DNA of 64,000 bases from Chelonoidis abingdonii (GCF_003597395.2 NC_133778.1:28035070-28099069); one strand, 5' to 3'; positions 11,642 through 24,435 are shown, numbered from the stretch's first letter. The notes: generated from the sequence alone by a model not told the origin. Translations and numbers: made by a program.

Positions 11642-12254
11642 AGGCTTTCTGGAAATCTAAGTACACTATGTCCACTGGATTTCCCTTGTCCACATGTTTT
11701 TTGACCCCTTCAAAGAACTCTAACAGATTAGTAATACATGATTTCCCTTTACAGAAACCAGGTTGACTTTTGCCCAATTTATGTTCTTTCTGTGATACCT
11801 GTTATATCAATATCCTCCTTTATCACAAGGCACTCTAGTTCACCCTTCTTATTATTTACACTTCTAGCATTTATATACAAGCACTTTAAAAAATTGTCAC
11901 TTTTATTTGTCTGCCCTTTTCTGATGTGTCCAATTCTTTATATGAATGTTTCTCATCTAATCTGGCCCCTAGATTATTCTCTTCCATCCTCTCCGTCTGA
12001 CTAAAACCTAGAGAATGTCTATCAATAGACTCTCCCCTAAGAGACGTCTCTGTCCTATCCACGTGCTCCTCTATAGCAGTCGGCTTCCCTGCCCCCCATC
12101 TGTTAGTTTAAAAACTGCTCTGCAAACTTTTTAATGTTAAGTGCCAGCAGTCTGGTTCCCCTTTGGTTCAGGTGGAGCCCATCTCTCCTGTATAGGCTCC
12201 CTCTGTCCCAAAAGTTTCCCCAGTTCGTAAAGCCCTCCTCTCTACACCATCATC

Positions 12255-12945
12255 TCATCTATGCATTGAGACTCTAAAACTCTGCCTGCCTACCTGCCTG
12301 GCCCTGTGCATGGAACTGGGAGAATTTCTGAGAATGCCACCGTAGAGGTCCTTCCCTAGCAGCCTAAATTTGGCCTCCAGGACGTCTCTCCTACCCCTCC
12401 CTATGTCATCGGTACCTACATGTACCACGACCACTGGCTCCTCCCCAGCACTATACATAAGTCTATCTAGATGTCTCGAGAGATCCGCAACCTTCGCACC
12501 AGGCAGGCAAGTCACATACGGTTCTCCCGGTCATCACAAACCCAGCTATCTATATTTCTAATGATCGAATCTCCCATTACTAACACCTGCCTTTTCCTAG
12601 TGACTGGAGTTCCCTCCCCTAGAGAGGTAACCTCAGTGTGAGAGGATACCCCAACACCACCTGGAAGGAGGGTTCCAATTGGCTGCTCTACTTCCCTGGA
12701 CCTTTCATTCTCCTCAACAGGGCAGGGGCTGTCTGACCAGGTGGGCTAATTCTACAGTGTCCCAAAAAGCCTCATCAACATACCTCTCTGCCTCCTTTAG
12801 CTCCTCCAGTTCTGCCACCCTGGACTCCAAAGCCTGTACACCGTCTCTGAGGACCAGGAGCTCCTTGCACCGAATGCACACATACGCCACCCGCCTAGAG
12901 GGCAGGTAATCATACATGCCACACTCAGTGCAATAAACTGGGTAG
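12255..12945 (-). pseudogene. CR1 ORF1 remnant with GDS esterase-type domain
   Basis: From right to left on the minus strand there is a Cys-containing segment (YCTECGMYDYLPSRRVAYVC, about 12885-12945), then a coiled-coil-like stretch (ALESRVAELEELKEAERYVD, within 12714-12917). Next is VMGDSIIRNIDSW (about 12541-12580), the GDS nucleophile motif of the SGNH-type esterase known from CR1 ORF1. It ends in LPGAKVADLSRHLDRLMYSA and VVVVHVGTDDIGRGRRDVL (12255-12515). Stops and frame changes separate the parts. The family role, a chaperone/lipid-esterase-like ORF1 protein of CR1, is known; this copy is broken. Confidence 0.75.
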
Positions 12946-13034
12946 CCCTCACTCTGCTGGTGGGCTTCGCCTGCATTCTCTCCTACAGCTATCTAGCTAA
13001 TGAAAAGGTATTGTTTAAATCAAGAAGTTTTGAA

Positions 13035-13130
13035 TATAGTTTAGTTTACAGGTTTTAAAGAACAGCAAGTGAATCTTGTATAGTATAGTTTAGTTTACAG
13101 GTTTTAAAGAACGGCAAGTGAACCTTGCCC
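13035..13130. repeat. Two tandem copies of a 49-bp CR1 5' segment
   Basis: TATAGTTTAGTTTACAGG followed by TTTTAAAGAAC(A/G)GCAAGTGAA occurs at 13035 and again at 13084. Tandem duplication within the 5' untranslated region of the minus-strand CR1 could be a promoter-monomer arrangement or a simple local duplication. Confidence 0.7.
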
Positions 13131-13454
13131 CCTTCCCACTCCCCTTCCAAACTCCCTTGTGAAACTCCCTGTTAGCAGCTCCAGTCACTTGCTCACTGCT
13201 TTATAAAGCCCTGGCCTTCTTGATAGCCCCGCCCACTGACTGAGGCTCAGCCAATTAACAGAGGCTTCTAGCTTTCAAACCTTACTTTGAAGCTCACTGC
13301 TTCCAACTGCCAGCCACAGCACATGGTCCTTCAAACAGACAGACAGACAAACACAAGCTCAGCACACAGCAAGTAACACCCACACACTACAGCCAGCCAC
13401 TTTCCCCAAAGGTCCTGTATTTGCTGCTCCTTCACCTGGAGAACTCCAGGATAT

Positions 13455-15066
13455 ATTGAGATAAGTTAGATGTATTCTAATCAGCAGGGTCCAATGAAAT
13501 TCATCCTAGGGTACTTAGGGAACTAGCTGTAGGAATCTTGGAACTGTTGGCAATTATCTTTGAGAACTCATGGAGGATAGATGAGGTCCCAGAGGACTAG
13601 AGAAGGGCAAACATAGTATCTATATTTAAAAAGGGGAACAAAGAGAACCTGGGGAATTATAGACCTGTCACCCTGATTTTGATACCTTGAAAGATACTGG
13701 AATAAATGATTAAATTATCAATTTGTAAGGACCTAAAGGATAATAGGGTTTTAAAGAATAGCCAACATGGATTTATCAAGAATAAATCATGCCAAACCTA
13801 ATTTTGTTCTTTGACAGGGTTACTGGCCTAGTAAGCTGGGGGGGGGGGCAGCAGCAGATGTGATATTTTGATTTTAGTAAGACTTTTGACTGTCCCACAT
13901 GATATTCTTATAAACAAACCAGGACAATGTGGTCTAGATGAAAGGACTACAAAATGGGGGAGCAACGGGTTGAAGGATCGTAGTTGTAATTCAAAGAGTG
14001 GTTGTCAATGGTTCTCTGTTAAATTGAAAGGGACTTATGTACTGGGGTTCCACAGGGACAGTCCTGTGTCCGGTTCTATTCAGTATTTGTATTAATGACT
14101 TGGATAATGTAGTGGAGAATATGCTTATACAACTTGTAGGTGACATCAACATGGGAGGAACCGCAAGCACTTTAGAGGACAGGCTTTAAATTTAAAAGAA
14201 CCTTGACAAATTGGAAAATTGGTCTGAAATTGACAAGATGAAATTGAATACAGACAAGCGCAAAATACTTCACTTACGAAGGAAAAATCAAATGCATAAG
14301 TACAAAGGGGGGGGCATGGTTAGGCGGTAGTACTGCTGAAGAGGATTTGGCTGTGAGAGCGAATAACAAATTAAAAGTGAGTCAACAATGTAATGCAGCT
14401 ATGAAAAATCACATCCCAGAATGATATTGGATCAAAAGAAGTGTCATAAGTAAGATTGTCCTGGTCTAGTCATCACTGGTAAGACTTCAGCTGGAGTACT
14501 GTGTCCAGTTCTGGGTGTCAGACTTTAGGAAAAATGGGGACAAATTGGAGAGAGTCTAGAGGAGAGCAACAAAATTGATAAAAGGTTTTTAAAAATTGAG
14601 CATGTTTAGTCTTGAGAAAAGACTGGGGGAGGGCATGTTAACACAGTTTTCAAATATGTTAAAGGCTGTTATAAAGAGAGAAGACTGTGTACAATTGTTC
14701 TCCATGTCCCCTAGAGGTAGGGCAAGAAGTAAAGGGCTTAATCTGCAGCAGAGGAGATTAAAGTTAAATATTAGAAAAAAATTTCTAAAATCCTCATCAC
14801 TGGAGGTTTAAAGAACAAGTTGGACAAATGTCTGCCAGGAATAGTCTAGGTCAGTGGTTTTCAACCTGTGGTCCGTGGGCCCCTGGGGGTCCACAGACTA
14901 TGTCTAAGATGTCCAAAGGGGTCTGCACCTCCATTCAAAAAATTTTAGGGGTCTGCAAATGAAAAAAGGTTGAAAAGCACTGGTCTAGGTTTACTTGGTC
15001 CTGCCTCTGCGCAGGGGGCTTGATGACTTCTTGAGGTTCCTTCCAGCCCTACATTTCTATGATTGT
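13455..15066 (+). mobile_element. CR1 LINE, 5'-truncated, reverse transcriptase and 3' end
   Basis: Plus-strand reading gives degraded CR1 ORF2 protein: a HPRVL..ELAV-like start, then KKGNKENLGNYRPVTLI, QHGFIKNKSCQT, the active-site A region YFDFSKTFD near 13865-13893, GLDERTTKW, a GVPQGQS-like block and NIFINDLDN near 14080-14110. The usual 3' untranslated tail and the ending ATTTCTATGATTGTG follow. It has many stops and frameshifts and is interrupted by a small hAT insertion at 14852-14982. Its truncated 5' side abuts the 5' end of the minus-strand CR1. Confidence 0.8.
14852..14982. mobile_element. hAT (Charlie-like) 131-bp insertion in CR1
   Basis: The ends are CAGTGGTTTTCAACC and GGTTGAAAAGCACTG. 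The 8-bp target duplication GTCTAGGT is perfect on both sides (14844-14851 and 14983-14990), and removing the insert restores a continuous CR1 3' region. The interior contains GGGGTCCACAGACTATG-type sequence. It is later than the CR1 copy it interrupts. Confidence 0.9.
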
Positions 15067-15069
15067 GAA

Positions 15070-18000
15070 ACATGGCTTATCCGTTGGTGTATGCGGCAGC
15101 ATAAGTAGGGCTCTCATACCTCATGTTCGAAGAGTGTTCTACACAGCACACAGAACTTGCATAGTTTCCAGTGTTAATCTGGCGGGCGTTCAATACATTG
15201 AAAGAAATAAGGAAAAAATGGCTCTCAAGAACTGGACGAGAGTTTCTTATTAATATAGCAACATAAATGAAAAAAGCAAACCCTAATTAGGTAAAGAGGA
15301 GAAGGGTATGAAGTCAGAGGGTATGAGTGCAAGGGCTGCTGCTTATTACACGAATTGTAGTCCTCTCACTGTTTCCTTGTGCTTCCTGTGTATCTGTTGC
15401 ATCCAGCTGTTGTCTTTTGCTGTATATTTTGATTGTACTCTTCAGCACAGGGCTCTTCCATTATGTGTGTATTCAGTAGTTAGGCACAAAGGGTCTTGAT
15501 TCCTGTTTGGGGCCAATACAATGCAACACAAGTATTAAAAAATAAGAATAAGAGTATATCACATACTTAGCATGAAAATGAATGAATCATTTAAAAACAA
15601 ACTCATTGGACAGAAGAAAGTAAATTTTATTGAGGAAAATATTACTATACTGCTACAAATTTACTGTAGATGTCTTTTGTACAAATTGGAAGTATGTGAA
15701 TATAATAAATACACAGATGTGCAGAATGTACTACAAGCATACACCCAGATTTTCAAACATGTCAGAAATGAAAGTGCATGCCTACTTTATGCACACAAAT
15801 CAGGTAACTGTGCATGTAAATTTTGCATGTGCAGATACTCCTCTAATCATTTGACAATGTGGTTCATAATGCACTTACTATGTTTCCAAGAGCAAAACAA
15901 AGACATTGATACCAATAAGAGAAAAACCCTGGCAGAGAACTGAAAAACAGTCATATGATGAATAAGCAGGTTTCTGCTGTTTACATCCTCATTGGTGAAT
16001 AATAGAGGAGTCAAAAGCAATGTCAAATGCAGCTCAGTGGAGTGAAAATTATTATTCCCTACTGACCAGGGAATCAGATAACCCTGCAATGCCACTACCC
16101 TTGATGTGACTATTCTGTGGAGAAGCAGGCTTGTAAAAGTGCCAAATTAAAAGCATTAAATTCATTTGGTAAAGGGAAAGAAAAGCAATATGTGAAAACA
16201 AATACTAACTACACAGGATATATGCCTTTCATATTTACATATGCACTTCTACATATCACTGGGTGAACACTAAGACAGGAGCTACTGTTTGTATGTAAAA
16301 GCATTAAGGCCTTGAACCTGCAACAAGCTTCATGAAGGCAGACTCTGACTTCAGTGGGAACTCCATGTGGGTCCAAGGCTCTGCCCATAAAGAATTCATT
16401 GCAGGATAAGGGCCTAAGATGACATTTTCTATTATTTGTGGTTTAGGGGTGAAATTCACTGTAGCACTGGGTCTTTTATTGGGACTTAAATCATACATAA
16501 GCTTTGTGTCAGCTGTTTCCACAGGGAGGAATGGTACCCTTTGAGAAATTCTGTTTTAATTATACATTGAAACAGTATCTATACAATGTGTGATAGTTCC
16601 TCCCCTATTTTTGTTGACACCAGGGATGTCCAGAGCCAAAAAGCACAAGTCTCTACAGCTTGAGTTAAAAAGTCAGGCTCTGCAGCTGAAGACTGTAACA
16701 GACTCACTGCCTGTGACCGCTGTGAACAGAGGGGGACACAACACACATTGACCAGTAGGTTTCATGTGGAACCTGCCTTGTTTTACACTGGACAATAGTT
16801 ATTATTAAAAATAGTAACAATAATAAACCTACTATTTTATATACTCAGATATGAGATCAGTTACTCTGCACAGAGATGTGAAGACCCTGAAATAGTTGTA
16901 TTTGTTTAAATGGTTTTATATTGCAAAACATATTTAGCGGTGAATTTGGAGGTTTAAATATTTGTTTCATTGTTTGTGTTTTTGTTAATGGGAAATGTAC
17001 TTTAAGACCAGAGTGGGCACTTGACTGTAGTGTTTTTAGAAGACTCCAAGTACATGACAGCCCCATCTATATTTCCAGGGTGTGAAAGACCCTGCCTGTG
17101 TAAGTTCCAAAAGGTCTAAACTTGGCCCCTTCAACTCCCATTTACTTCAGAGGCTGATGAGGGAACTAGTCATCTTGCAGGAGACACTCAGCACCTCTTG
17201 CAATGCCCCAGAAGTGACCTCACAAAGTCATGCCCCATCATTGTTAATCATTTTGTTTTTTTAAAGCAAGATTTGTTGTGTGTAGATATTCCAAGATATT
17301 TTGGAACCAACTCCTCCTCCATTTTCCCCTGCTCAACGGACAAGGTGAAAGAGTCACAGCTAATGGATCTGATATTGCTCCCACTAAGAATCAATGGAAG
17401 TTTTATTAATTGGGTCTTTAGAGCAAAAACTATGTGATTAGAATGCAGTGAAATCTGTATGAGACCACGCATATTAGGCAATCTCTGGTCTTAAAAGTTG
17501 CCTCAAAGCATCCTCATGTGTACTATGGGCTATTCAGCTTTCCCTTTATTAGTAGGCTGCCTCTACTGAGCAACTGGTCTGGGGCAAGTTTCACTAAAGT
17601 TGTGTATCATACAGAGATCTGGTTTTGCCTTAGAAGCAACATGGGCAATTATTCATCAAACTAAATTTAATTCATTCTTTAAAACAAATTAAATAAGAAA
17701 AAGTCCTCTACCACCTTCAGTAGGTTGATTGACAATTTATGGTAACACATTGATCAAACAGAGGTTTTGAATCAGAAGACTTAAAGCTTCCCAAATGTTT
17801 CTCTGATCTGTAAGTTGCAACCCCACCTTTACTGGCCCATTTTTCTGTTTCAGTGGCCCCTTATACTTCTACATTATATAGTAAATGTGGCACATCATGC
17901 ATTATTTCTTGTCATCTCATTAAGCATTCTTTCAAGTCTACTGTTCCCTCCTCCTAAGGATCTCAGCACAGCATACGGGGCATAGCAGTTCCACTTGAAC

Positions 18001-18850
18001 GTGGAATCTTCTGAAATGAGATAAATATCAACAAAACCTTGTACAACTCAAAGGCTTTTGTAACCAGTTGCATGTTGAGACCATGGGTGAAATCTTTTTC
18101 CCAGGGAAAATGCCAGTTGACTTCAGTGGGGCCAGCATTTCACCCTATAGTTTTAATCTCTGATAGGACTAATCTTGGGTCTCTTCCTCAAGAATTTAGG
18201 CAAACGGTTCTTTTTGTGCCATATACTAGTACAGCTTTATAAAATGGGTGATAGGAAGCACCAATGGAATATGGAAAAGCATCATTTTACCTCCCTCCCC
18301 AGAAGCCTGTGTATATCTCTTCTACATTGTACCAAGTACTCCTGAGTCAAGAAGAGAGACATTCAAGGTTACTCTCACACCCAAGCCTCCATGCTCCAAT
18401 ACACAGCATTACTGCCAAGCTAATGGGTCTAAGGCCTTGACATCCACATCCATCCACAACACAGAGAGAAGAATTATCTTTGAATATGTTTTGTTTTGTT
18501 TAATAAGCTCCGTTTGATTTAAAGAGAACAGTGCCACTAGTTAGTAGCAAAATTATTAACGTCTATGGAATTTACACAGGGCCAAATCCTGCTGAATTCA
18601 CTCAGTGCCTGGTTCTGGTATCACTTATTCTTGTGCAGGAATAACTCAGCTGAAATCAAGTGAGTTAATCCAGTGTAAAACTGATGGGAGATCAAAATCA
18701 GACCATCAGTTTTCTCATACTAAACTTCCTATTGACTGCAATAGGATTTTTGCTAGTGTGAGGACTGAATAAGTATGAATAAGTATAGAGCACAACATGT
18801 TTACTTCATAAATATATATATATGCGTATTTTGTGTTTTAGGCTATACTT
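15070..18850. other. No gene recognised; fragments of dispersed repeats
   Basis: AT-rich non-coding sequence. Pieces at about 16309-16416 (ends AACCTGCAAC and TTGCAGGATAAGGGCCTAA, middle GACTTCAGTGGGAA) and 18580-18720 resemble the dispersed palindromic repeat. Short ORFs such as 15572-15943 have no recognisable domain. A short (TA)n tract occurs near 18813-18822. Confidence 0.5.
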
Positions 18851-18853
18851 GAC

Positions 18854-19525
18854 CAGAGGTGAAAGTAAGCCGGTATGGTCTGGTACGGCGTACCAGCGAG
18901 AGCCAGTATGCCGTGCTGGACTGCATCGGCTTCTGCGGCGGGGATTTAAAGGACTTGGGTCAGGGAGACCCAAGTCCTTTAAATCCCAGCCTGCAGCTCC
19001 AGTGGCTGGGCTGGGGCTGGCATTTAAAGCGCTCCTCCGAGCTTCCCACTGCGGCGGGAAGCCCGGAGGAGCTCTTGAAATTCCAGCGCTTGTCCGCTGC
19101 GGCAGACAGGCCGGGTGGCGGGGAACTCAGGGGAACCCTTTAAATCCTGGCCCTGGCCCCGGCCCGCAGTTCCGGCAGCCGGGCTGGGGCTGGGATTTAA
19201 AGGGCTCCTCTGAGCTCCCTGCTGTGGCAGGGAGCCCGGAGGAGCCCTTTAAATCCTGCCCGCAGCTCTGGCGGCCAGGCTGGGGCCGAGATTTAAAGGG
19301 CCCAGAGCTCCACGGTGGCTAAAGCCTTAGGCCCTTTTGTTCGCCCAGAGGGCTACCAGCCACCTCTGCAGCTGGGAGCCCCCTGGGTGATTTAAAGGCT
19401 CTGGGACTCCCAGCCACAGCTGGTGCCCCAGGGCCTTTAAACCTTGAGGCCCTGCCTCTTCCAGATGAGGCATGCCCCAGGACTCTGGCCGTACTGGTAA
19501 GTCCTGTGAGTTACTTTCACCCTTG
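18854..19525. mobile_element. GC-rich hAT element with serial hairpins (672 bp)
   Basis: The left terminus CAGAGGTGAAAGTAAGCCGG is matched in inverse by GAGTTACTTTCACCCTTG on the right. The perfect 8-bp duplication TACTTGAC lies at 18846-18853 and 19526-19533. The GC-rich interior is punctuated by TTTAAA within repeated GGATTTAAAGGGCTC-type motifs and contains several long inverted repeats. The apparent ORF 18822-19322 is created by this repeat and is not a gene. Confidence 0.85.
18941..18987. repeat. Perfect 21-bp inverted repeat, 5-nt loop
   Basis: The left arm GGGATTTAAAGGACTTGGG plus TC is exactly complementary to the right arm (18967-18987), with loop AGGGA. Further imperfect hairpins follow at about 19031-19072 and 19200-19245, built on GCTCCTC...GAGGAGC arms. 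All lie inside the hAT element. Confidence 0.95.
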
Positions 19526-20024
19526 TACTTGACAGAATTGTGTGTGTTATGAACTGTAAATGCAAGATGAATAAGAACTAACTCAAAAATATTTCTCTTT
19601 TTCACCTGGATCTTGTATCTTGTGCTGCAAATGGTTTATTGATGACTAACATCAAAAGGCATCCTAGTTTGTATGTCATATGCTCCAGTTAAAATAGTTA
19701 CACACTGAAGCCCAGATGGGAAAACTCCTTGATTTGGCTAGACATCTGCAGAACCTTTTATTTACTGGGAAGTGGAATCTAAAAATGGAATAATTTTATA
19801 ACAATTAAAGACACAACTAGAACCAGGATTACGTATGTAGGCAATGGGCCTGCATAAGCAGTGAATACACTGACTTCTGGCCCCAGGGATGGAAAGTCCA
19901 GCTGGAAGAATGCTGCAGTGGCACAAGGTGGCCTTCTGCAACCACTGCCCCACTGTTGGCATGGAGACATCAAGTGGATCCTCAAAAAGGAGTGGCACTG
20001 GCCATCGATGGGGCATGGCTAGAG

Positions 20025-20675
20025 CAGGGGTTCTCACAACAATTTTTTTGGCAGCCTCAGAATGTGGCAACCAACTCTGGTTGGTGGCCACTCTGACAAT
20101 TTTTTCCCTAAAATACTTAATTAACTTTAGGAAAACTCAACTGTAAAAATAATGTACAGTTATATTTTGGTGCCCGGGTCCCACTGCCTCCCCAGGCTCC
20201 ACTGCTTCTCCCCCATGCCTCGGGCTCCCTTCCGTGGCCTCGGACCTCAGGCTCACCCTACTTCTTGCCTCTGGACCACAGCGCCCGGTAAGGCCAGCCC
20301 TGCAGAAGTCCAGATCCAGAGCCCCATGGCTAGAGCTGGGAGTGGGCTGAAGTCCCAAGCCCACAGGCAGAGCTCTACTACTGTCAGGGGGCTGAAACCC
20401 AAAGCCCTGAAGTTGGGGGGGAGGGGGCTGAAGCCCATCTCAGGAGTCCCACAGCTGAAGTCCGCTGCCAGAGTCCTGTGGCTGCAGCTGGGTGAAGGGG
20501 GGGACTATAGCCTATCACTGGAGCCTCTGGCTGAACCGGGGGGGGGGGAGGCTGAAGCCAGCCACTGAGCGCTGCTTTGCCCCTTCCCCCATTTCTGCAC
20601 AAGAGGCTGTTGTGGCCACAGGAAAATCGACTGGTGGCCGCATATGGCCACAGTGGCCACATTTGAGAAACACTG
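20025..20675. mobile_element. hAT (Charlie-like) element, 651 bp
   Basis: It starts CAGGGGTTCTCACAAC and ends ATTTGAGAAACACTG. The flanks are GGCTAGAG (20017-20024) and GGTTAGAG (20676-20683), a 7-of-8 target duplication. The interior is GC-rich with pyrimidine/purine asymmetry and a G10 run near 20540. ORFs on both strands here reflect composition. Confidence 0.8.
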
Positions 20676-20683
20676 GGTTAGAG

Positions 20684-23280
20684 CATCCAGGATATGTGCT
20701 GTTTAGGGTATCTGTGGAGTCCCAGATAGAAACTAAAGCTATCCATCCCTGGTTGAGACCCCTGGCTGAGTGGTGGCATCACTACTGCCTACTAACACAG
20801 GGGGTGAATTCCCCCTGAGGCACAGTGGCTCCCAGTGGCACAACGGTATAGGTTCAATTATACCTGTAGTAACAAAAGGGATGAATCTAGCCATACACTG
20901 AGGCACAAGGGTAATAGAAGGTACTTTATCAATTAAATAGGAAAAAGGCTGGCATGTCCAATGCATAGGGAAAGGTTGATTGTGTTCATGGTGATACAGT
21001 ATACTAGCAAGGGTATAAATTCTTCAGTTACACTTGTTCTTCCCTTTTGTTATCCTACCTATAGTATCCACCCAGATACTCATAATATCTTGTGGAATGT
21101 TTATCTCCTTTACTGCATCCAGTGGGTCTATAAATGCAACATCCTAATGAACTACTTCAGCTAGTAACTTTGATGCCAGAATGTTCCCAGCAAGAACTTT
21201 ACTAAGAAACTATGCAGCTTCCTCTCATTGAGTAAATGGTAACTTTGATCTTTTCTTCAAAAAGCTAACATAAAAGGAGACTGTTTACAGAATTTCTGTC
21301 ACCAGAGGAAGACTTATAAAATAATGTTTGTGGTGATTAATACAGGGAGGTTAGACAAGGCTCCCAAGTTTCTCAGAAATCATTTTTTAAACAGTGCTAG
21401 ATTCTTCTTTCTGCTTCTTTACTTTCAATACTAATTAGATTTCCCTCCTCTGTCCACTTGACAAACCCAATTTCACTGATAGTTGGATGTGCAAGTTATG
21501 GAAGATCATGTCCCACATTAACATGCATACCATGGAAACCCTCAGAAAGAAAGAGGTCTAAATCCTTACTCAGGCAAAATGCCCACTGAAATCACTTAAA
21601 AAATTAAATACAAGATTTATTTGGTTTAAACAACAGGTTACTGTGTATGCAAGTGCATATTTCTTACAAGATAGTACTTTCATTAGTCCACAATTACATA
21701 TTTACACAAATTTGACATCTATTGTCATAGGGTAAATACATGCAGTTTTATTCAATATTGAAAAGAAATTCAACAACACTGAAGTGAAAGAAAAATAATG
21801 ACCCATATTTGCAAATTGGAAAGTCTAAAGTTAGGCACCAAATACTTAAAAGTGTTGCTTGATTTTCAAGTAGCTCTCCCTGAAGTCATTCAGAGCTTCT
21901 AAGAACTCAGCACTTTCAAAAGTCAGACCAGTTTCTTACATGCCTAAATATAGAGCTTAACTTTAGACTCCAACTTTTGAAAATCTTGGTCCCAGCCATT
22001 TTTTTTTTTTTTACAGTGATTTCCACAGGAATTCACTGGACTCTGAGACTTTAATCAGAGGTGCAGGTATTCAGCACCTTTGAAAGTCAGGCTGTTTAGG
22101 TGCCCAAACATGGATTTAGGTGCTTACATATAGGCACTCACATTTTTCCATTTTTTGGCCGTGCCCCCACCCCCTTTCACCAGGGTTGAATTTGTCCCCT
22201 TAAACATGACAGCATGTAGTGGTGTTAAGACTCTATAATTCCCCAACACAGAAAAGAGTCAGATAGTGTAAGTCAGGGCTTTAACAGTTAGCTCTGAGTT
22301 TATTTGCTTTTATTCTGCAGCGAGCATCTTAACCTTAACGTAATCTATATTGTGTGTGTGTTAATATTTTAGAATCTGGGCAACGCTAGTAGTTGAATTC
22401 AGTTTTCATTTTAGTTATCCACATTGTATTAAAATAATAGGCAAGTCATTGATGCGCTGATGAAACACATTCTCATGAGAACATGCTTAGACTACCCCAT
22501 CCTCTGTATTAGGAAATACTGTCTTGATCCTACATCATTATAGTCAATGGGAGCATTGCCATTAACTTCAATTAGCATAGGATCAGGCCCTAGTACACCA
22601 TGTTATTTTTTTAAGTTTTAAAGAAACATCCCAGGTAAAGATGTATGGACAGATTGCGATTCTTATAAAACCTTTGAAGATGAATAGAAACATTAATATT
22701 TAATGATTCTCATTAAAAGATTTCTATACACTTAGGATGCGTAGACTGTTGTGTGCCAGTCATAACAAGAATTGATAATGTGAATGTCTATGTATAATTG
22801 ACATAAATGCTATACTATACATTTACCATACTGTTTTTGTCTCTGCTCACATTTTCAGCTGGAAATTAAATTCACTAACAATAGATGAGAAACCTGAGAT
22901 ATTTGCTTTGTAATGCTATCAGTGCAATCTGAGTTCAATTATTCATGTGTGCAGCATTTCTGAAGCCATTTTGTATGACTGACATTCCTGTTTCCTAAAA
23001 TATACCATGTTCACAAGCTATTTGAAATGGTACTTAACATATTGTAGTATTTACAGTGGAAAGCTTTAAAACATCTGTTTGTTTCAGAGTGTCAAGATGA
23101 GGATCGGAATAACACAGGAATAAGGTTACAAGAAATAGATAATAATAACCCTATACTTACCCAGCTCATTAGTAAATTCATTGGATTTCTCCCCAGCAAT
23201 GTTTTTTTTCCAAACCTGGAAACTAAATTGAGTGTGAAGAAAAACAACATATGTTTAGTTATGAACAAAATTTTAATTTA
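20684..23280. other. No gene recognised
   Basis: AT-rich sequence lacking convincing exons. Around 22526-22600 lies a diverged palindromic-repeat copy (GATCCTACATC...CATAGGATCAGGCCC). A T12 run is near 22000. Nothing else supportable was seen. Confidence 0.5.
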
Positions 23281-23287
23281 GCTTTGA

Positions 23288-23385
23288 AGGGCCCAATTCT
23301 GCAAAGTGCTAAAATGTCTTCAACGTCCATTGAAGCCAGTGGGAATTGAGAACACAGAGCACCTTAGGAGATCAGGTCCAAAATT
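23288..23385. repeat. Dispersed palindromic repeat copy (about 98 bp)
   Basis: The ends GGGCCCAATTCTGCAAAGTG and GAGCACCTTAGGAGATCAGG are imperfect inverses. The centre TCCATTGAAGCCAGTGGGAA matches the TTGACTTCAATGGGA-type core shared with other copies in the window (for example 16309-16416, 22526-22600, 33070-33160 and, more diverged, 36848-36950). Confidence 0.55.
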
Positions 23386-23904
23386 AATAATGTAGTACTG
23401 TATTCTGCAGAAATTCAGAGATTCATGGTTTATATCGTACTTGCTTCTCTGGTCTCCCAAGACATAGTACCGTGGAACCAAACTGAATCAGGAAGCAAAG
23501 TAACCTCTTTTCTCCCTGCCACAGAACTTTCTTCTCCAGACTTTGCCAACAAAGCATAAATTTGGCTGGTGATTAGTCAGATCAGAGAATTAGTCTCTTG
23601 TCCTAGGAATGATAAGAGTTTAAAATCCAAAGTCCACTGAAATCAATGGAAATCTTGGCATTGACTTCAATGGGATTGGAATCAGGCTGATAGTCATACA
23701 CACCCGTCAACTATTCAGAGAGACCATGTAGGTGATATATAACATCTAAGAGCAGAACCCATTTCATCCAAATGGTGCTCCCTCCATTTTTCCTCTCTCT
23801 TCTGGTTTTGTCCGTTTACCAGACCATCCAGTTCCATTCATCCTCCTGATGGTCACGGCTGAAATGGAGGTCCAGGAGATAAGAGCAATGCTGAATAGTC
23901 TAAG

Positions 23905-24435
23905 CCAGCAGTTCTCAACCTTTCTGGGCTCAGGATCCATTTGAAAATGTTTATGGCCTGTCGTGACCCAATAAATAGTCTGGGGTTTGAAGCCCTGGGG
24001 TTGTTTTGGTCTGAACCTGAACCTGCCCCCCTCCTTCCCCAGAGGAGTTGGGTCCTGCCCAGCACATGTAGTGCTGGGCAGCCACAATGGCAGCTCCTTC
24101 AACTCCTGTGCTGTGGGGCTGGCTGGGCTTGGCTCTCAGGTCTGCCTGGGCATTGCAACACCTAGGACTGTAGCACTGCTCAGGTTTGGCCCCACCCTCC
24201 TGACTGGACAAATTTGTGAGAGTGGAGTTGTGGCCTGGCTCATAGGATTGCAGTGCTACTCACTCAAGTCTGGCCTACTCGGACTCCCATTATCACAACA
24301 GCTGGGCCAAATCGAGTGGTGCTGAGACTCTACAGGTTGCATTGCGTGGAGCAGGCAGGCCAGCCCAACCAGCCCTGTGAGACAACAGCTATAGGAGCTG
24401 CCACATGACCCTCTGAAACATTCTGGTGACCCAAT
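23905..24435. mobile_element. hAT (Charlie-like) element, right end unclear
   Basis: The left end (CAGCAGTTCTCAACC, then TTTCTGGGCTC) and the following TCGTGACCCAATAAATAG stretch are typical of Charlie-like short elements. The right limit is set only by ACATTCTGGTGACCCAATAG. Target duplications were not identified. Internal ORFs (23764-24325, both strands) are not supported as genes. Confidence 0.5.

Larger units (their letters stand above)
10565..13440 (-). mobile_element. CR1 LINE with 5' region, internally deleted
   Basis: Read on the minus strand, the element runs from a 5' region near 13440 through ORF1 (zinc-binding/coiled-coil part, then a GDS-type esterase part) to the last part of the reverse transcriptase ORF, and ends near 10565. 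Its far end in plus orientation is ACATAAGAACATAAGAATGG. Most of ORF2 is missing: the endonuclease and N-terminal reverse transcriptase appear deleted, with a junction around 11775-11800. A second deletion removes sequence right after the FAND (normally FADD) site. It is dead but unusually retains its 5' section. Confidence 0.8.

Noticed and set aside
18822..19322. 166-codon ORF near 19 kb
   Set aside because: It lies almost wholly inside a hAT element with exact target duplications; the composition is that of GC-rich hairpins.
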